From CAZLMW01 sp964560875 (lineage in GTDB: Bacteria; Myxococcota_A; UBA9042): a stretch of 64,000 nt of DNA. Where the stretch lies: the NCBI GenBank assembly GCA_964560875.1, contig CAZLMW010000025.1, positions 12,857-76,856 of the forward strand, read 5' to 3'. Below, piece by piece: positions 1 through 8,865 of the stretch. A model generated the notes under the pieces. The model was not told the origin of the DNA. It did not search any database and saw only the letters and a program-made list of their open reading frames with translations. Within the stretch, counting starts at the first letter, position 1; the number at the start of each line of letters is the position of its first letter. Position numbers and translations under genes: made by a program.

Positions 1-1
1 C

Positions 2-604
2 GTCCTGCAGCAGGCCGGATTCGTCAAACCGAAGGTTAACACGCCGTTTTCCGTGTCTTGGGGAACCGGAATGGCCGACTCGCCGTGGGTCGATCAGCAG
101 CTGACCGGCGGCGGCAACAACGCCGTGCTTGTTGACCCGGGTCAAAAGCACGCCCTCGCAGTGACCTACTGCCCGGCCAAGGCGCCGGTCGCCTCCATCA
201 TCGATAGCGAAGTCCTGACGGTTATCGCCACGGCGCCGGGCATCAACAGCGTGCTCTGCCGCGGCCAACCGAAGAAGCCGAGCTGCCCGAAGGCCGTCGC
301 CGGAATCAGCCAGGGCGAGATGCCCGAGGTCGGCAAGTCGATGCAGCTCACTGCGCACGACTCGTTGTCTGCCAAGGGCGTCATCAACGCGTGGTCGTGG
401 ACCATGCAGGCGCCGCCTTCGAGCAACGCCAAGCTCTACCCGAGCGCCAAGGTCCGTTCGCCCACCGTGAAGCTCGACGTCGCCGGTAGCTACACATTCT
501 GCGTCGATGTCTGGGACAGCAAGGGCCGCAAAAGTTGCCACCCGTCTTGCTTCACAGCGCACGTCAATGACGTCGCGGCGTACGGCACGCTTCCCGTCTG
601 GTAG
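2..604 (+). CDS. C-terminal part of a secreted PKD-like protein (5' end outside window)
   Basis: The reading frame is open from the first base to a TAG stop, so about 200 C-terminal residues of a longer protein are visible. An in-frame GTG at 53 is not a convincing start because coding sequence continues upstream of it. The first 75 residues resemble the Ig-like choice-of-anchor domains of secreted myxobacterial proteins (LVDPGQKHALAVTYCP). The last 100 resemble a PKD fold, with SYTFCVDVWDSKGRKSC near the end. Paired cysteines suggest an oxidising, extracytoplasmic location. No catalytic motif is seen and the N-terminal signal is missing. It converges with the next gene, four bases apart. Family assignment is by pattern only. 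Confidence 0.7.
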   Translation, partial: VLQQAGFVKPKVNTPFSVSWGTGMADSPWVDQQLTGGGNNAVLVDPGQKHALAVTYCPAKAPVASIIDSEVLTVIATAPGINSVLCRGQPKKPSCPKAVAGISQGEMPEVGKSMQLTAHDSLSAKGVINAWSWTMQAPPSSNAKLYPSAKVRSPTVKLDVAGSYTFCVDVWDSKGRKSCHPSCFTAHVNDVAAYGTLPVW

Positions 605-608
605 ACGT

Positions 609-2045
609 CTACAGCGATTTCTTAGCCGCGGGCGCGGTCTTCCAAACGAACAGGCCAAGCGTTCCTTCCGGATGCGCCGCGGTGCCGCCGAACTCCGCGA
701 GACCCGAGACGTCGCCCACGACGTAGCGATTGCCGGCTTTGTCGAACGCGATCCCGTAGGCGCCGTCTTCTTTCTCCGACCCGGCCAGCACGGTGGATGT
801 GACATTGCCGTCGGTCCCCAACTCGATGATGGCCGCGTCGAGGCTGCCGTAAGCGGTGCGGCTCTTGGCGCCGATCTTGACCGTGCCTTGGACGTACCCG
901 GCGATGTGCGTATGTCCGGCGCTGTCGACAGCCAGGTCCATCTCCTCGATGGCGTCGTAGTCCGCAGTCCACTGCGCAGTGGCCCAGAGAGGCTTGCCGG
1001 CGGCGTCGAGCCTCGTGACGAACGTCGCGCCCTTGTCGTCGACAGCGACGAGGTTGGCCGACCCGATCGTCAGCCCTTTTGCGAGCCAGCCAACAACGGT
1101 GATCGAGCCATCGGGACCGAAGCGCGGCAGCTCGGCGCCGTCGTCGCCCTGGCCGGAGAACGTTCGCGCCCAGGAAACGCGCCCAAAAGTGTCGAAGCGC
1201 AGAATCATCGGATCGGAGCCGCTCGCCGACGTGAGCACCGAGTTCATCGCCTTGGCCTGGCCGGAGAACGAACCAGCTGCGACGGCGCCACCGTCGGGCG
1301 CGACGTCCACCGCATAGATGTGGTCCTCACCGCTTCCGCCGATTCCGCGGAGCCAACGCAGCTTTCCTTTCGCGTCCCACGAGGCCACGAATCCGTCGCT
1401 ACCGCCGGCGCTCGTGATCTCTTGAGACCCGGATCCCGCCGTGCTGCTGAAATCGCCGACCACGACGGTCGCGCCGCTGGCGTTGCCACCGATGCTGAAC
1501 CCGTAGTCCGACGTTGCGCCGGTCACGGTTCGGACCCATTTGAAGGCGCCTGTGCTGTCGACGTGCGCGACGAAGGCCGCTTTGCCAACGCCGCTGTCGG
1601 CGTTGTGTCCCCCGAACGTGGCTTTGCCCTGCAGCGTGCCGCCAACGAACGAGCTTCCGTTTGCGGCCCGCACGATCCCGTCGCCCGTGGTGGTGCCCTG
1701 CCCTGCAGCGACCGCGTGCCATTGAAACTCGCCCCTGGAATCGAGGGCCGCGACGAAGACGGCCTGGTTGCCGCCGGTCACGATCTTGTTTTTGCCAAGC
1801 GTGATGGTTCCGCGCGCGGTCCCGGCGATGATCGCTTCACCCGCGTCAGTGACCGCCACGTCGTACGCGCCGATCTCTCCGTCCGCTCCCCCAGCGACCG
1901 CGACGTACGGAATGCCGGCCGCTTTGTTCTGCTTGGCCCCTTCGGATTCAACCGTGGTACTGCAAGCCAATGTCGAGACAGACGCGACGCAGATGACGAG
2001 CCATTGGGCGCTTGAGAATGCGTGGTGGTTGGCAGGGCGATTCAT
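609..2045 (-). CDS. beta-propeller (SBBP-like) lipoprotein
   Basis: This is a 478-residue predicted lipoprotein. A hydrophobic signal ends in a lipobox (TLAC, Cys28), so lipidation and attachment to a membrane are expected. The rest consists of repeated units of about 45-50 residues with the pattern GxxxxGD...VxVxDxxGNxYVxG, for example GIAFDKAGNRYVVGDVSG. That is the signature of SBBP or beta-propeller repeats, common in myxobacterial surface proteins. No enzyme motif is visible, and a binding or structural role is inferred. The ATG start directly precedes the signal peptide. It is divergent from the NRPS gene at 2196, with about 150 bp of shared upstream DNA. Confidence 0.8.
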   Translation of the reverse strand: MNRPANHHAFSSAQWLVICVASVSTLACSTTVESEGAKQNKAAGIPYVAVAGGADGEIGAYDVAVTDAGEAIIAGTARGTITLGKNKIVTGGNQAVFVAALDSRGEFQWHAVAAGQGTTTGDGIVRAANGSSFVGGTLQGKATFGGHNADSGVGKAAFVAHVDSTGAFKWVRTVTGATSDYGFSIGGNASGATVVVGDFSSTAGSGSQEITSAGGSDGFVASWDAKGKLRWLRGIGGSGEDHIYAVDVAPDGGAVAAGSFSGQAKAMNSVLTSASGSDPMILRFDTFGRVSWARTFSGQGDDGAELPRFGPDGSITVVGWLAKGLTIGSANLVAVDDKGATFVTRLDAAGKPLWATAQWTADYDAIEEMDLAVDSAGHTHIAGYVQGTVKIGAKSRTAYGSLDAAIIELGTDGNVTSTVLAGSEKEDGAYGIAFDKAGNRYVVGDVSGLAEFGGTAAHPEGTLGLFVWKTAPAAKKSL

Positions 2046-2195
2046 GGCGTCTCCGTGGTCGGTGGCCGCGTCGTGGAGCCGGCCTTACATATCGGACCCG
2101 TGGCGTCGACGAAAACCGAAAACGAAAATGTCGTGGCAAATGTAGACGAGGCTGCGGGTGCGCGCGCGCTGGGTGTCCAATGAACAGGAGGCGCG

Positions 2196-5100
2196 ATGGC
2201 GTTCGACGTCGGCTACAACCACAAGGCGACCATGAGCACGGCCCTGACCCCGTCGAAGGCGCTGCCAGGGGCGGCCGTTCGCGCGTGGTCGGCGGCGATC
2301 GTGGGCCATGGTTGCGCCGCGGCGGCCCTTGCGTGGCGGTATCGTGGTTGTCAGCCCGACGACGAACTGCAGGCTCGGATCACAGCCCATGCCTGTGAGG
2401 TCTCGGTCGCTATCCCGACCGCCAGAGATGTCACGTTTGCAGCGGTGGCGGCAGCCTTCGAAGAGGTCTTGCGGGCGCAGCCTGCCGAGTTGATCGCCGT
2501 GTGCGCCCGCGTTGGCCAGGTTTGCGTTCACATCGATGACGTCGACCACGACCGGACGCTGCTCTCCGCGACCGTCGACACCAGCAATGGTTTGCGAATC
2601 GATGTTTCCGTCTCTCCCTCGGCCAGCTTCTTCGCCGTCCAGCCGCGCGTTGCCGGCCACTACGAGAGGACCCTCAAGGCGATCGCCGCCGACGACACGA
2701 GTGCGATCAGCTCGATCGAGATCATCGGCAGCGACGAAGCAGACGTGTTGCGCCGCTTCAGCGGGCAGGCGTTCCGCCGGGATCTCGCCGCGCACATCTG
2801 CCTCTTTGAGTTGTTCGACGCGACCGTCGACGGAGCCGCCAACCGCCCGGCGCTGACGTATCGCGGCATCGATGTGACCTATGCGGAGCTCGAGGCCGAC
2901 GCGAACCGGATCGCGCGCCACCTTCGCTGTGTCGGCGTACGTACCGGGGACAAGGTCTCGCTGTGGTTGCCGCGCGGATTGCTTCCGTACGCTGCGATCC
3001 TCGGCGCGATGAAGGCCGGCGCTGCCTACGTTCCCATTGACCCGGCGTTTCCCGCTGACCGCGCTCGTTTTATCAACCAGGACGCGGCCGTGTCCGCCAT
3101 GATCACGGTCACCGAGCTCGGCGGAATGCTCGACGACTGCGAATCCGCCGTTGTGCTGCTGGATCGCGATCAGGCGGCCATTGAAAAACTCCCGGCGACG
3201 AGACTGTCCGCGTCCGATCCCGTGTTCGCCGACGATCGGGCGCCCATCCCCAGCGACCCCGCCTACGTCATTTATACGTCCGGCTCGACCGGCGTCCCCA
3301 AGGGGGTGCAGATTTCTCACAGCGCCGCGGCCAACCTCGTTCGCGCGTCCCACCATGTCTACGATTCGCGGGCGGACGATCGGGTCTTCCAGGGGTTCTC
3401 GCTCGCGTTCGATGCCTCTATTGAAGAGCTATGGCTGGCGTTCTACATGGGCGGCACGCTCGTCGTGGGTGATGCCGATGTCGCGATGAGCGGCCCGGAG
3501 CTCGCCGGTTTCCTCCGCCGCCAACGCGTCACAGCCTGGTCGACGGTCCCCACCCAACTCTCGATGATGCAAGATGACGTTCCGTCGCTGCGCTTGCTCA
3601 TCCTCGGCGGAGAATTCTGCCCCACGGAGCTCTTGCGGCGCTGGTATCGCCCCGATCGGCTTGTCGTGAACACGTACGGCCCCACCGAAGCGACCGTGAT
3701 CGCCACGCATGCGCGCTGTCATCCCGATGACGTCGTCACCATCGGCGTGCCTGTGCCGAACTACCGCGTTTTCCTGCTCGACGAGGCGCAGCGGCCGGTC
3801 CCCCTCGGTTGCGCCGGCGAGATTTGCATTGCGGGCCCCGGCCTGGCCGACGGCTACGTGGGGCGCGATGAGCTGAACGCGACATGTTTTGTGGCGCCGC
3901 CATTTGAGATTGGCGATGGGCTTGCCCAGCGCGTGTACCGGTCCGGTGATGTGGGCCGCTACGACGACCGCGGCCGCATCCAGTTCGAAGGCCGGGTCGA
4001 CAACCAGGTCAAGATCCGCGGCTACCGCGTCGAACTCAGCGAGATCGAGTCCATCCTCTTGGGCTGTGATGGCGTCGCAGCCGCCGTCGTCACTGTGCGC
4101 GAAGAGGACGGCATCAAACGGCTCGTCGCATATCTCGTCGCCGCCGCCGGAGCGGCTCTAAGCGCCTCCGGGTTGCGCGCGACTCTCCGCGACCTCGTGC
4201 CCGGCTACATGGTTCCGTCCGTTTTCGCCGCGATGGATGAGCTGCCGTCGCTACCCAGCGGAAAGGTCGACCGCCGCCGCCTGCCTCCGCCCGAAGAGTG
4301 CGCGATCGTCGACGACCGATCGTACGTCGCACCTCGCAACGCCACCGAACGCGTGCTGCAGTCCGTCATCACCGAGCTGCTTGGCCCATCGCCCGTGTGC
4401 ATTCACGACGACTTCTTCGACCTTGGCGGTCACTCGTTGCTCGCCGCACGCGCCGTTTCGCGTCTGCGCAACGAGCCGGGCATGGACGGGCTGTCGATCG
4501 AAGCCATCTACCGGTTCCCGACCATCGCCGAGCTCGCCGTCCACATCGACAAGACATATGGCGCGGCGCCGGTTCGCCAGACCATTCGGGTGATGGCCGT
4601 CGCCCCCGAACCCGAGCGCCGCTCCATCGCGCGGGCCGCCGCCATCCAGGCCGCGGCCCTGTACCCATTGCTGGGGCTCTTTTCACTCGCTCTGCTCGTC
4701 CCATGGCTACTCGACCGGCTTTTTCCGGCCATCGACGCGGTTGCGTGGCTTGTCGCTTCCGGTGCAGGGCTGCTCGCGCTACCGGTCCTGCTTGTTGCCG
4801 TTTCGATCGCGACCAAGTGGGCGCTAATCGGTCGCTTCGAGGCCGGACAGTGGCCGTTGTGGAGCGGCTACTACCTGCGTTTTTGGTTCGTTTGCCGCGT
4901 TGTCGACCTGGTCCCCATGCGGCTGCTTCGCGGCACACCGTGGATGGCGGCTTATCTGCGCTGGATGGGCGCGGATATCGGGCCTGACGTGCACATCGAC
5001 AGCGATCGATTCCGCGCGTTCGACTTGGTGCGCATCGGCGCCGCGAGCAGCATCGGTGGCGACGCTCACATGATGGCCTACGAGGTGCGGGACGGTATTT

Positions 5101-6728
5101 TGCGGGTTGGGCCGATCTCGGTTGGGGACGGCTGCTTTGTCGGCGCACGCTCGGTCGTCTCGCACAGCACGCGGCTTGAAGATAGCGCGCGGCTTGGCGA
5201 GCTGTCGTTGTTGCGGCCCGGCCAAACCGTACCCGCCGGCGACTATTGGCACGGCGCCCCGGCCCGCGCCGTGGCTGAGGCGCCCCCTCTTGGAACGGAA
5301 AACGCCGAGAGGTCGACCCCCACCATCGGCTGGTATGGCCTGTTCGCCGTGGCTTTGGCGTGGGTCCTGGCGGTCCCCGTGATCGCGGTCACCCCGACCG
5401 TCTGGCTGATGTTCGAAGCGTGGGTCTCTGCCGGTCTCGGCGCCGCCGTTGCCGCTTCGTTGCCCGGGTCCTGGTTGTTTGTGGCGTGTTTCCTCGGCCT
5501 TGTCGCCGCGACCAAGTGGATAGTTCTCGGTCGCATCGAACCCGGGGCGTGGCCCGTGCACTCGACGATGTACATCCGCAAATGGCTGGTCGACGCGCTG
5601 GTGCAGTCGAGCTTGATGGTTGTGCAGCCGATCTACGGCACGATTTGGTTGCCGCCATGGCTGCGGATGATGGGCGCCCGTATCGGTCGCCGGGCCGAGA
5701 TTTCGACGGTGGATCACCTCTCGACCGATCTGCTCGAAGTTGGCGACGAGTCGTTCATCGCCGATTCCGTAAGCGTCGGTCCGCAACGCGTCCACAACGG
5801 AGTTGTCGCGGTGGGCGGTGCCCGAATCGGGCGTCGCAGCTTTGTCGGCAACAGCGCGCTCCTTCCGGCCTCCAGTGACGTTCCGTCCGGCCAACTCGTC
5901 GGCCTGGTGAGCCGTCCGCCAGACTCGGATATCGCGGCGACATCAAGTCACCTGGTGTGGCTGGGTTCGCCGCCGATGGCCCTGCCCCGTCGCCAAAAAA
6001 GCGCGTCGTTCGCCGATGAGGAGACGTTCCATCCGCCCCGCCATCTCGTCTTCGCGCGCGGGATCGTCGAGCTGTTCAAGATCGGGCTGCCACCCGCGCT
6101 GTCGATGTGCGTCTTCGTCATTTCGTATTTTGTGTTGGCGGCGATGGGCAATCGGCTCGGCGTCGTGGGCTACGTACTTGCCGCGCCGCTTGTGGTCCTT
6201 TTCGCTGGCATCTTCGCCTCGGGCGTTGTGGTCGCGGCCAAGTGGGCGCTTGTGGGCAAATACGTCGAGCGAAACCTGCCGCTCTGGCATCCCCACGTGT
6301 GGTTGAGCGAGCTGATCAACGCGCTGTGGGAAAACGTCACCTACCCGTTCTTGTCCCGGTTCCTGCTGGGCACGCCGTGGATGGCGCCGCTGCTTCGAGC
6401 CATGGGATCGCGCATCGGCAAGGGCGTCTACATCGACACCATCGAGGTCACCGAATTCGATCTCGTCGACATCGACGACCACGCGTGCATCAATTACGGT
6501 GCGACCGTGCAGACGCACCTTTTCGAGGATCGGGTGATGAAGATGGCGGGCCTGCATATCGGCAACGGCGCGACCATCGGCCCGATGGCGGTTGCGCTCT
6601 ACGGGTCGGTGATGGGCGAGCGAGCGTGTCTTGATGGCCTGTCGCTGCTGATGAAGGGCGAGTCGCTGCCCGCGCGGACGAGGTGGGCCGGTTCGCCCGC
6701 CCAAATGGTGCCGTACGTCGGCGTGTAA
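2196..6728 (+). CDS. Pls/PosA-family membrane-bound single-module NRPS, predicted lysine-activating
   Basis: This 1510-residue protein has the architecture of epsilon-poly-L-lysine synthetase (Pls). Residues 1-200 look like the worn C-terminal end of a condensation domain. An adenylation domain covers about 210-710 (YTSGSTGVPKG near 360, YGPTEATV, YRSGDVGRYDDRGR, LPSGKVDRRRL). A carrier domain (DDFFDLGGHSLLAARAVS) has its phosphopantetheine Ser at 747. Then come three tandem blocks, at about 818, 1045 and 1288, each a hydrophobic helix pair plus a left-handed beta-helix hexapeptide region. In Pls these blocks catalyse iterative amide ligation at the membrane. The specificity code read by eye against GrsA is D-A-E-S-I-G-T-V-I-K, close to the bacitracin lysine code as I remember it. 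The ATG follows AGGAGG at 2186-2191. No thioesterase domain is present. Product identity is inference. Confidence 0.9.
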   Translation: MAFDVGYNHKATMSTALTPSKALPGAAVRAWSAAIVGHGCAAAALAWRYRGCQPDDELQARITAHACEVSVAIPTARDVTFAAVAAAFEEVLRAQPAELIAVCARVGQVCVHIDDVDHDRTLLSATVDTSNGLRIDVSVSPSASFFAVQPRVAGHYERTLKAIAADDTSAISSIEIIGSDEADVLRRFSGQAFRRDLAAHICLFELFDATVDGAANRPALTYRGIDVTYAELEADANRIARHLRCVGVRTGDKVSLWLPRGLLPYAAILGAMKAGAAYVPIDPAFPADRARFINQDAAVSAMITVTELGGMLDDCESAVVLLDRDQAAIEKLPATRLSASDPVFADDRAPIPSDPAYVIYTSGSTGVPKGVQISHSAAANLVRASHHVYDSRADDRVFQGFSLAFDASIEELWLAFYMGGTLVVGDADVAMSGPELAGFLRRQRVTAWSTVPTQLSMMQDDVPSLRLLILGGEFCPTELLRRWYRPDRLVVNTYGPTEATVIATHARCHPDDVVTIGVPVPNYRVFLLDEAQRPVPLGCAGEICIAGPGLADGYVGRDELNATCFVAPPFEIGDGLAQRVYRSGDVGRYDDRGRIQFEGRVDNQVKIRGYRVELSEIESILLGCDGVAAAVVTVREEDGIKRLVAYLVAAAGAALSASGLRATLRDLVPGYMVPSVFAAMDELPSLPSGKVDRRRLPPPEECAIVDDRSYVAPRNATERVLQSVITELLGPSPVCIHDDFFDLGGHSLLAARAVSRLRNEPGMDGLSIEAIYRFPTIAELAVHIDKTYGAAPVRQTIRVMAVAPEPERRSIARAAAIQAAALYPLLGLFSLALLVPWLLDRLFPAIDAVAWLVASGAGLLALPVLLVAVSIATKWALIGRFEAGQWPLWSGYYLRFWFVCRVVDLVPMRLLRGTPWMAAYLRWMGADIGPDVHIDSDRFRAFDLVRIGAASSIGGDAHMMAYEVRDGILRVGPISVGDGCFVGARSVVSHSTRLEDSARLGELSLLRPGQTVPAGDYWHGAPARAVAEAPPLGTENAERSTPTIGWYGLFAVALAWVLAVPVIAVTPTVWLMFEAWVSAGLGAAVAASLPGSWLFVACFLGLVAATKWIVLGRIEPGAWPVHSTMYIRKWLVDALVQSSLMVVQPIYGTIWLPPWLRMMGARIGRRAEISTVDHLSTDLLEVGDESFIADSVSVGPQRVHNGVVAVGGARIGRRSFVGNSALLPASSDVPSGQLVGLVSRPPDSDIAATSSHLVWLGSPPMALPRRQKSASFADEETFHPPRHLVFARGIVELFKIGLPPALSMCVFVISYFVLAAMGNRLGVVGYVLAAPLVVLFAGIFASGVVVAAKWALVGKYVERNLPLWHPHVWLSELINALWENVTYPFLSRFLLGTPWMAPLLRAMGSRIGKGVYIDTIEVTEFDLVDIDDHACINYGATVQTHLFEDRVMKMAGLHIGNGATIGPMAVALYGSVMGERACLDGLSLLMKGESLPARTRWAGSPAQMVPYVGV

Positions 6729-6776
6729 TCGGCAGAGTCTGGACCGCGCGTGAATGCCGCAAACACCATCCATTCC

Positions 6777-7586
6777 ATGCGTCGCGTCGCGATCGTCGCA
6801 GCTTTGGTCGTTGCGTTGGGGACCGTGTCGTCCCCTGCGTTCGCCGTCGACACGAACGAGACCATCGACCACGGCGCGATGTATTTTGAGTTCTTCGTTG
6901 GCTATTACGGCGTGAACAAACCGCTCTTGCAGCAACAGGTTGTTTCCGGCGGCGCCATGGCGTTCGGCCTGGCCGAGGGGTTTACCGGCTACCTGTCGCT
7001 CGCTGGCCGCAGCAACCCCTATTTTGGCGACGGCTACGGGCGGACCGGATTCGGCTTGCTGTACACGGTCTACAACTCGCCGCACGTGTCGATCGACCTG
7101 ATGCTCGACGCAGGAACGGGCGGCGCTGGTCCGCAGCCGTTGCTCTTTCATCCAGCCGCTGAGCTCAACAGCGGTTTCGCGGTGACTCCCGGGCTGGAAT
7201 TCAACTACGACCACGACGAAGAGATGAATGACTGGGGCCTGTTTGGCGTCGTGCAGGAGATCGTCACCGGCCGCACGAAGATCGCGTACGACGACGAGCT
7301 GAACGAGACCGTGACCTACACCTTCGCGCCGTGGATGCGCCTGACGACGGGCGCGTACATCACCGCGATACCGGACACAGAACAGTGGTTGATCCAAGCG
7401 CTCTGGCGGTGGCGACAGAATCCAGACACGAACCAGGCGACGTTCCAGGTCGATGGCATTGGCATGGGCTACAACCGCATGCTCAACGACGAGCTGGAAG
7501 TCGCGACCGAAATCTACCTCGATATCCCCAACGAGACCGGCGAGGTGTGGGGGATCGGGCTCGGCATCGGCGTGCTTCGTTGGTAG
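6777..7586 (+). CDS. putative outer-membrane beta-barrel protein
   Basis: The ATG at 6777 gives a compact signal peptide, MRRVAIVAALVV through SSPAFA, with an AxA cleavage site. An upstream GTG at 6750 is possible but would spoil it. The mature protein of about 245 residues is rich in alternating aromatic and small residues, Asp and Gly, and ends GIGLGIGVLRW. Such an aromatic-terminated final strand is typical of outer-membrane barrels. I do not recognise a specific family. It begins 48 bp after the NRPS stop and overlaps the next start, so it probably belongs to the NRPS transcript. A role as channel or surface partner of the NRPS product is only a guess. Confidence 0.65.
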   Translation: MRRVAIVAALVVALGTVSSPAFAVDTNETIDHGAMYFEFFVGYYGVNKPLLQQQVVSGGAMAFGLAEGFTGYLSLAGRSNPYFGDGYGRTGFGLLYTVYNSPHVSIDLMLDAGTGGAGPQPLLFHPAAELNSGFAVTPGLEFNYDHDEEMNDWGLFGVVQEIVTGRTKIAYDDELNETVTYTFAPWMRLTTGAYITAIPDTEQWLIQALWRWRQNPDTNQATFQVDGIGMGYNRMLNDELEVATEIYLDIPNETGEVWGIGLGIGVLRW

Positions 7587-8179
7587 CCAGAACGCTCGTC
7601 TTGGCCGTGGGGGTTGCGGTCATCGTGGCGCCGATGGATGCGCGGGCGGCGTCGAAAACGGACCACCAGCGGCTTGAGAAGTACTACTCCGTCCAGCAGA
7701 CACCCTATTCGTGTTCGATGGCGACAGCGCGCATGGCCATCGGGGCGCTGACCGGTCGAACCATCACCGAACGCACGCTGCGTAAGGCATCACGTGTCAG
7801 CCGCAACGGGATGTCGCTGGGACGGTTGGCGGGGTTTCTGCAGCGCTACCGACCCAAAGGCGCGCGGCGCGGATTCTGTGTGAAGAAGACGATCGCTCCG
7901 TCCAGGAAGCGGTTCGTCGCGCTCCTCAAATCCGTGCAAGCCGATCCCGCGCGTATCATGACGTGTCGATGGAAGCTGCCCGATGGCACGACGCACCACT
8001 CGCCGATCGCGAAGCTGGGACGCGGCAACAAGCGCGTGTACGTCATGGACGTGGATCGTGGACCGCGCTGGATCGGTACCCAGGCGTTCGTGCGCGCCAT
8101 GCGCAGCCAGCTCACCGGGTGCCTCGTCATCTCGAAGAAGCCCAAACGTCGAGGCCATCGCAAAGCGGGCTGCCGCTGA
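7580..8179 (+). CDS. small phytochelatin-synthase-like (papain-fold) cysteine protease, exported
   Basis: This is a 199-residue protein. The best start is TTG 7580, overlapping the previous stop. It gives a signal peptide VARTLVLAVGVAVIVAPMDARA, although no good ribosome-binding site is visible. GTG 7607 is an alternative. The core follows the phytochelatin synthase/C39-like pattern: catalytic Cys45 in QTPYSCSMATARMAIG, His139 in THHSPIA and Asp157 in VYVMDVDRGPRW. The 18-residue His-Asp spacing equals that remembered for Arabidopsis PCS1 (His162/Asp180). It is much shorter than plant enzymes and lacks the Cys-rich C-terminal domain. Bacterial members often only hydrolyse glutathione. A second, longer relative lies at 28319-29188. 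The lower N-terminal certainty reflects the non-ATG start. Confidence 0.7.
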   Translation: MVARTLVLAVGVAVIVAPMDARAASKTDHQRLEKYYSVQQTPYSCSMATARMAIGALTGRTITERTLRKASRVSRNGMSLGRLAGFLQRYRPKGARRGFCVKKTIAPSRKRFVALLKSVQADPARIMTCRWKLPDGTTHHSPIAKLGRGNKRVYVMDVDRGPRWIGTQAFVRAMRSQLTGCLVISKKPKRRGHRKAGCR

Positions 8180-8235
8180 GCCGAGAATTCGCGCCGAAAC
8201 TACGGCAAGCGTGCGGGCGCGGCTATCATGACGCC

Positions 8236-8826
8236 ATGCAGCCGATGACTCAGCGCGATATCAAGACGCCGTTGACCATGGATCGGCGCGCGCGACAACT
8301 CCTGACCGCGGTTGTGACCGGCATGCTCGTCGTCGGCACCTGGGGATGCGGATCCGCGGCGGCGTCGCGAGCGGAAAGGCAAGCGCGGCTGCAGGACAAA
8401 CTCGCGCGCAACGCGGTTGTGGCGCTGGGCCCCGAGATCATCCGGGTAACGCCAGGCGATATGTTTACAATCGACGTTCAAGTGCGTGTTATTGAGGGTT
8501 TTTACGTTGTCGCCCATGGCGCCGAAGAGCAGGATTTGATGCCGGCGTGGATCGACGCGCCCAAGCGGGGAATGCTCGTCACCAGGAAGACCGTTTGGCC
8601 CAAGGGAGGGCTGGTCGAGCTGCCGGGTCGGTCCAAACCGCTGCCGTCATACGACAAGCCGTTCATCGTTGGCCTGACGGTGCACATCGCGCCCGGTGTG
8701 CAGCCCGGTGATCGCACGGTGACGATCCCGTTTCACTACCAGCAGTGCACGGTGCGTGGCTGTGAAGTGCCGCGAAAAAGGGATGTCCGCGTCAGCCTCG
8801 AAGTGCTGCCCAAACCGACCGAATAG
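8236..8826 (+). CDS. DsbD N-terminal-domain-like (thiol relay) exported protein
   Basis: A protein of about 196 residues with an N-terminal hydrophobic stretch ending in VGTWGCGSAAAS, a possible weak lipobox. The start may be ATG 8236 or, giving a tighter signal, ATG 8278. The 140-residue core has the immunoglobulin-like pattern of the periplasmic alpha domain of DsbD. It ends in an FHYQQCTVRGCEVP block whose Cys-x4-Cys pair matches the redox pair region of that family. It lacks the membrane and thioredoxin domains of full DsbD, so it is a stand-alone version. It follows the phytochelatin-synthase-like gene by 56 bp and may share its transcript. A thiol-relay role is family knowledge plus inference. 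Confidence 0.65.
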   Translation: MQPMTQRDIKTPLTMDRRARQLLTAVVTGMLVVGTWGCGSAAASRAERQARLQDKLARNAVVALGPEIIRVTPGDMFTIDVQVRVIEGFYVVAHGAEEQDLMPAWIDAPKRGMLVTRKTVWPKGGLVELPGRSKPLPSYDKPFIVGLTVHIAPGVQPGDRTVTIPFHYQQCTVRGCEVPRKRDVRVSLEVLPKPTE

Positions 8827-8865
8827 CTGGTCTTCTCTGTGCGGATAGCTCCTCTTTCTCTGCAA

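Noticed and set aside
507..2015. 502-residue rightward open frame opposite the beta-propeller lipoprotein
   Set aside because: The protein is Arg/Asp/Val-rich without motifs. The opposite strand has a signal peptide, lipobox and propeller repeats, so this is its GC-rich shadow.
2085..3356. 423-residue leftward open frame over the NRPS start
   Set aside because: It runs antisense to the conserved N-terminal and adenylation domain and has no recognisable domain.
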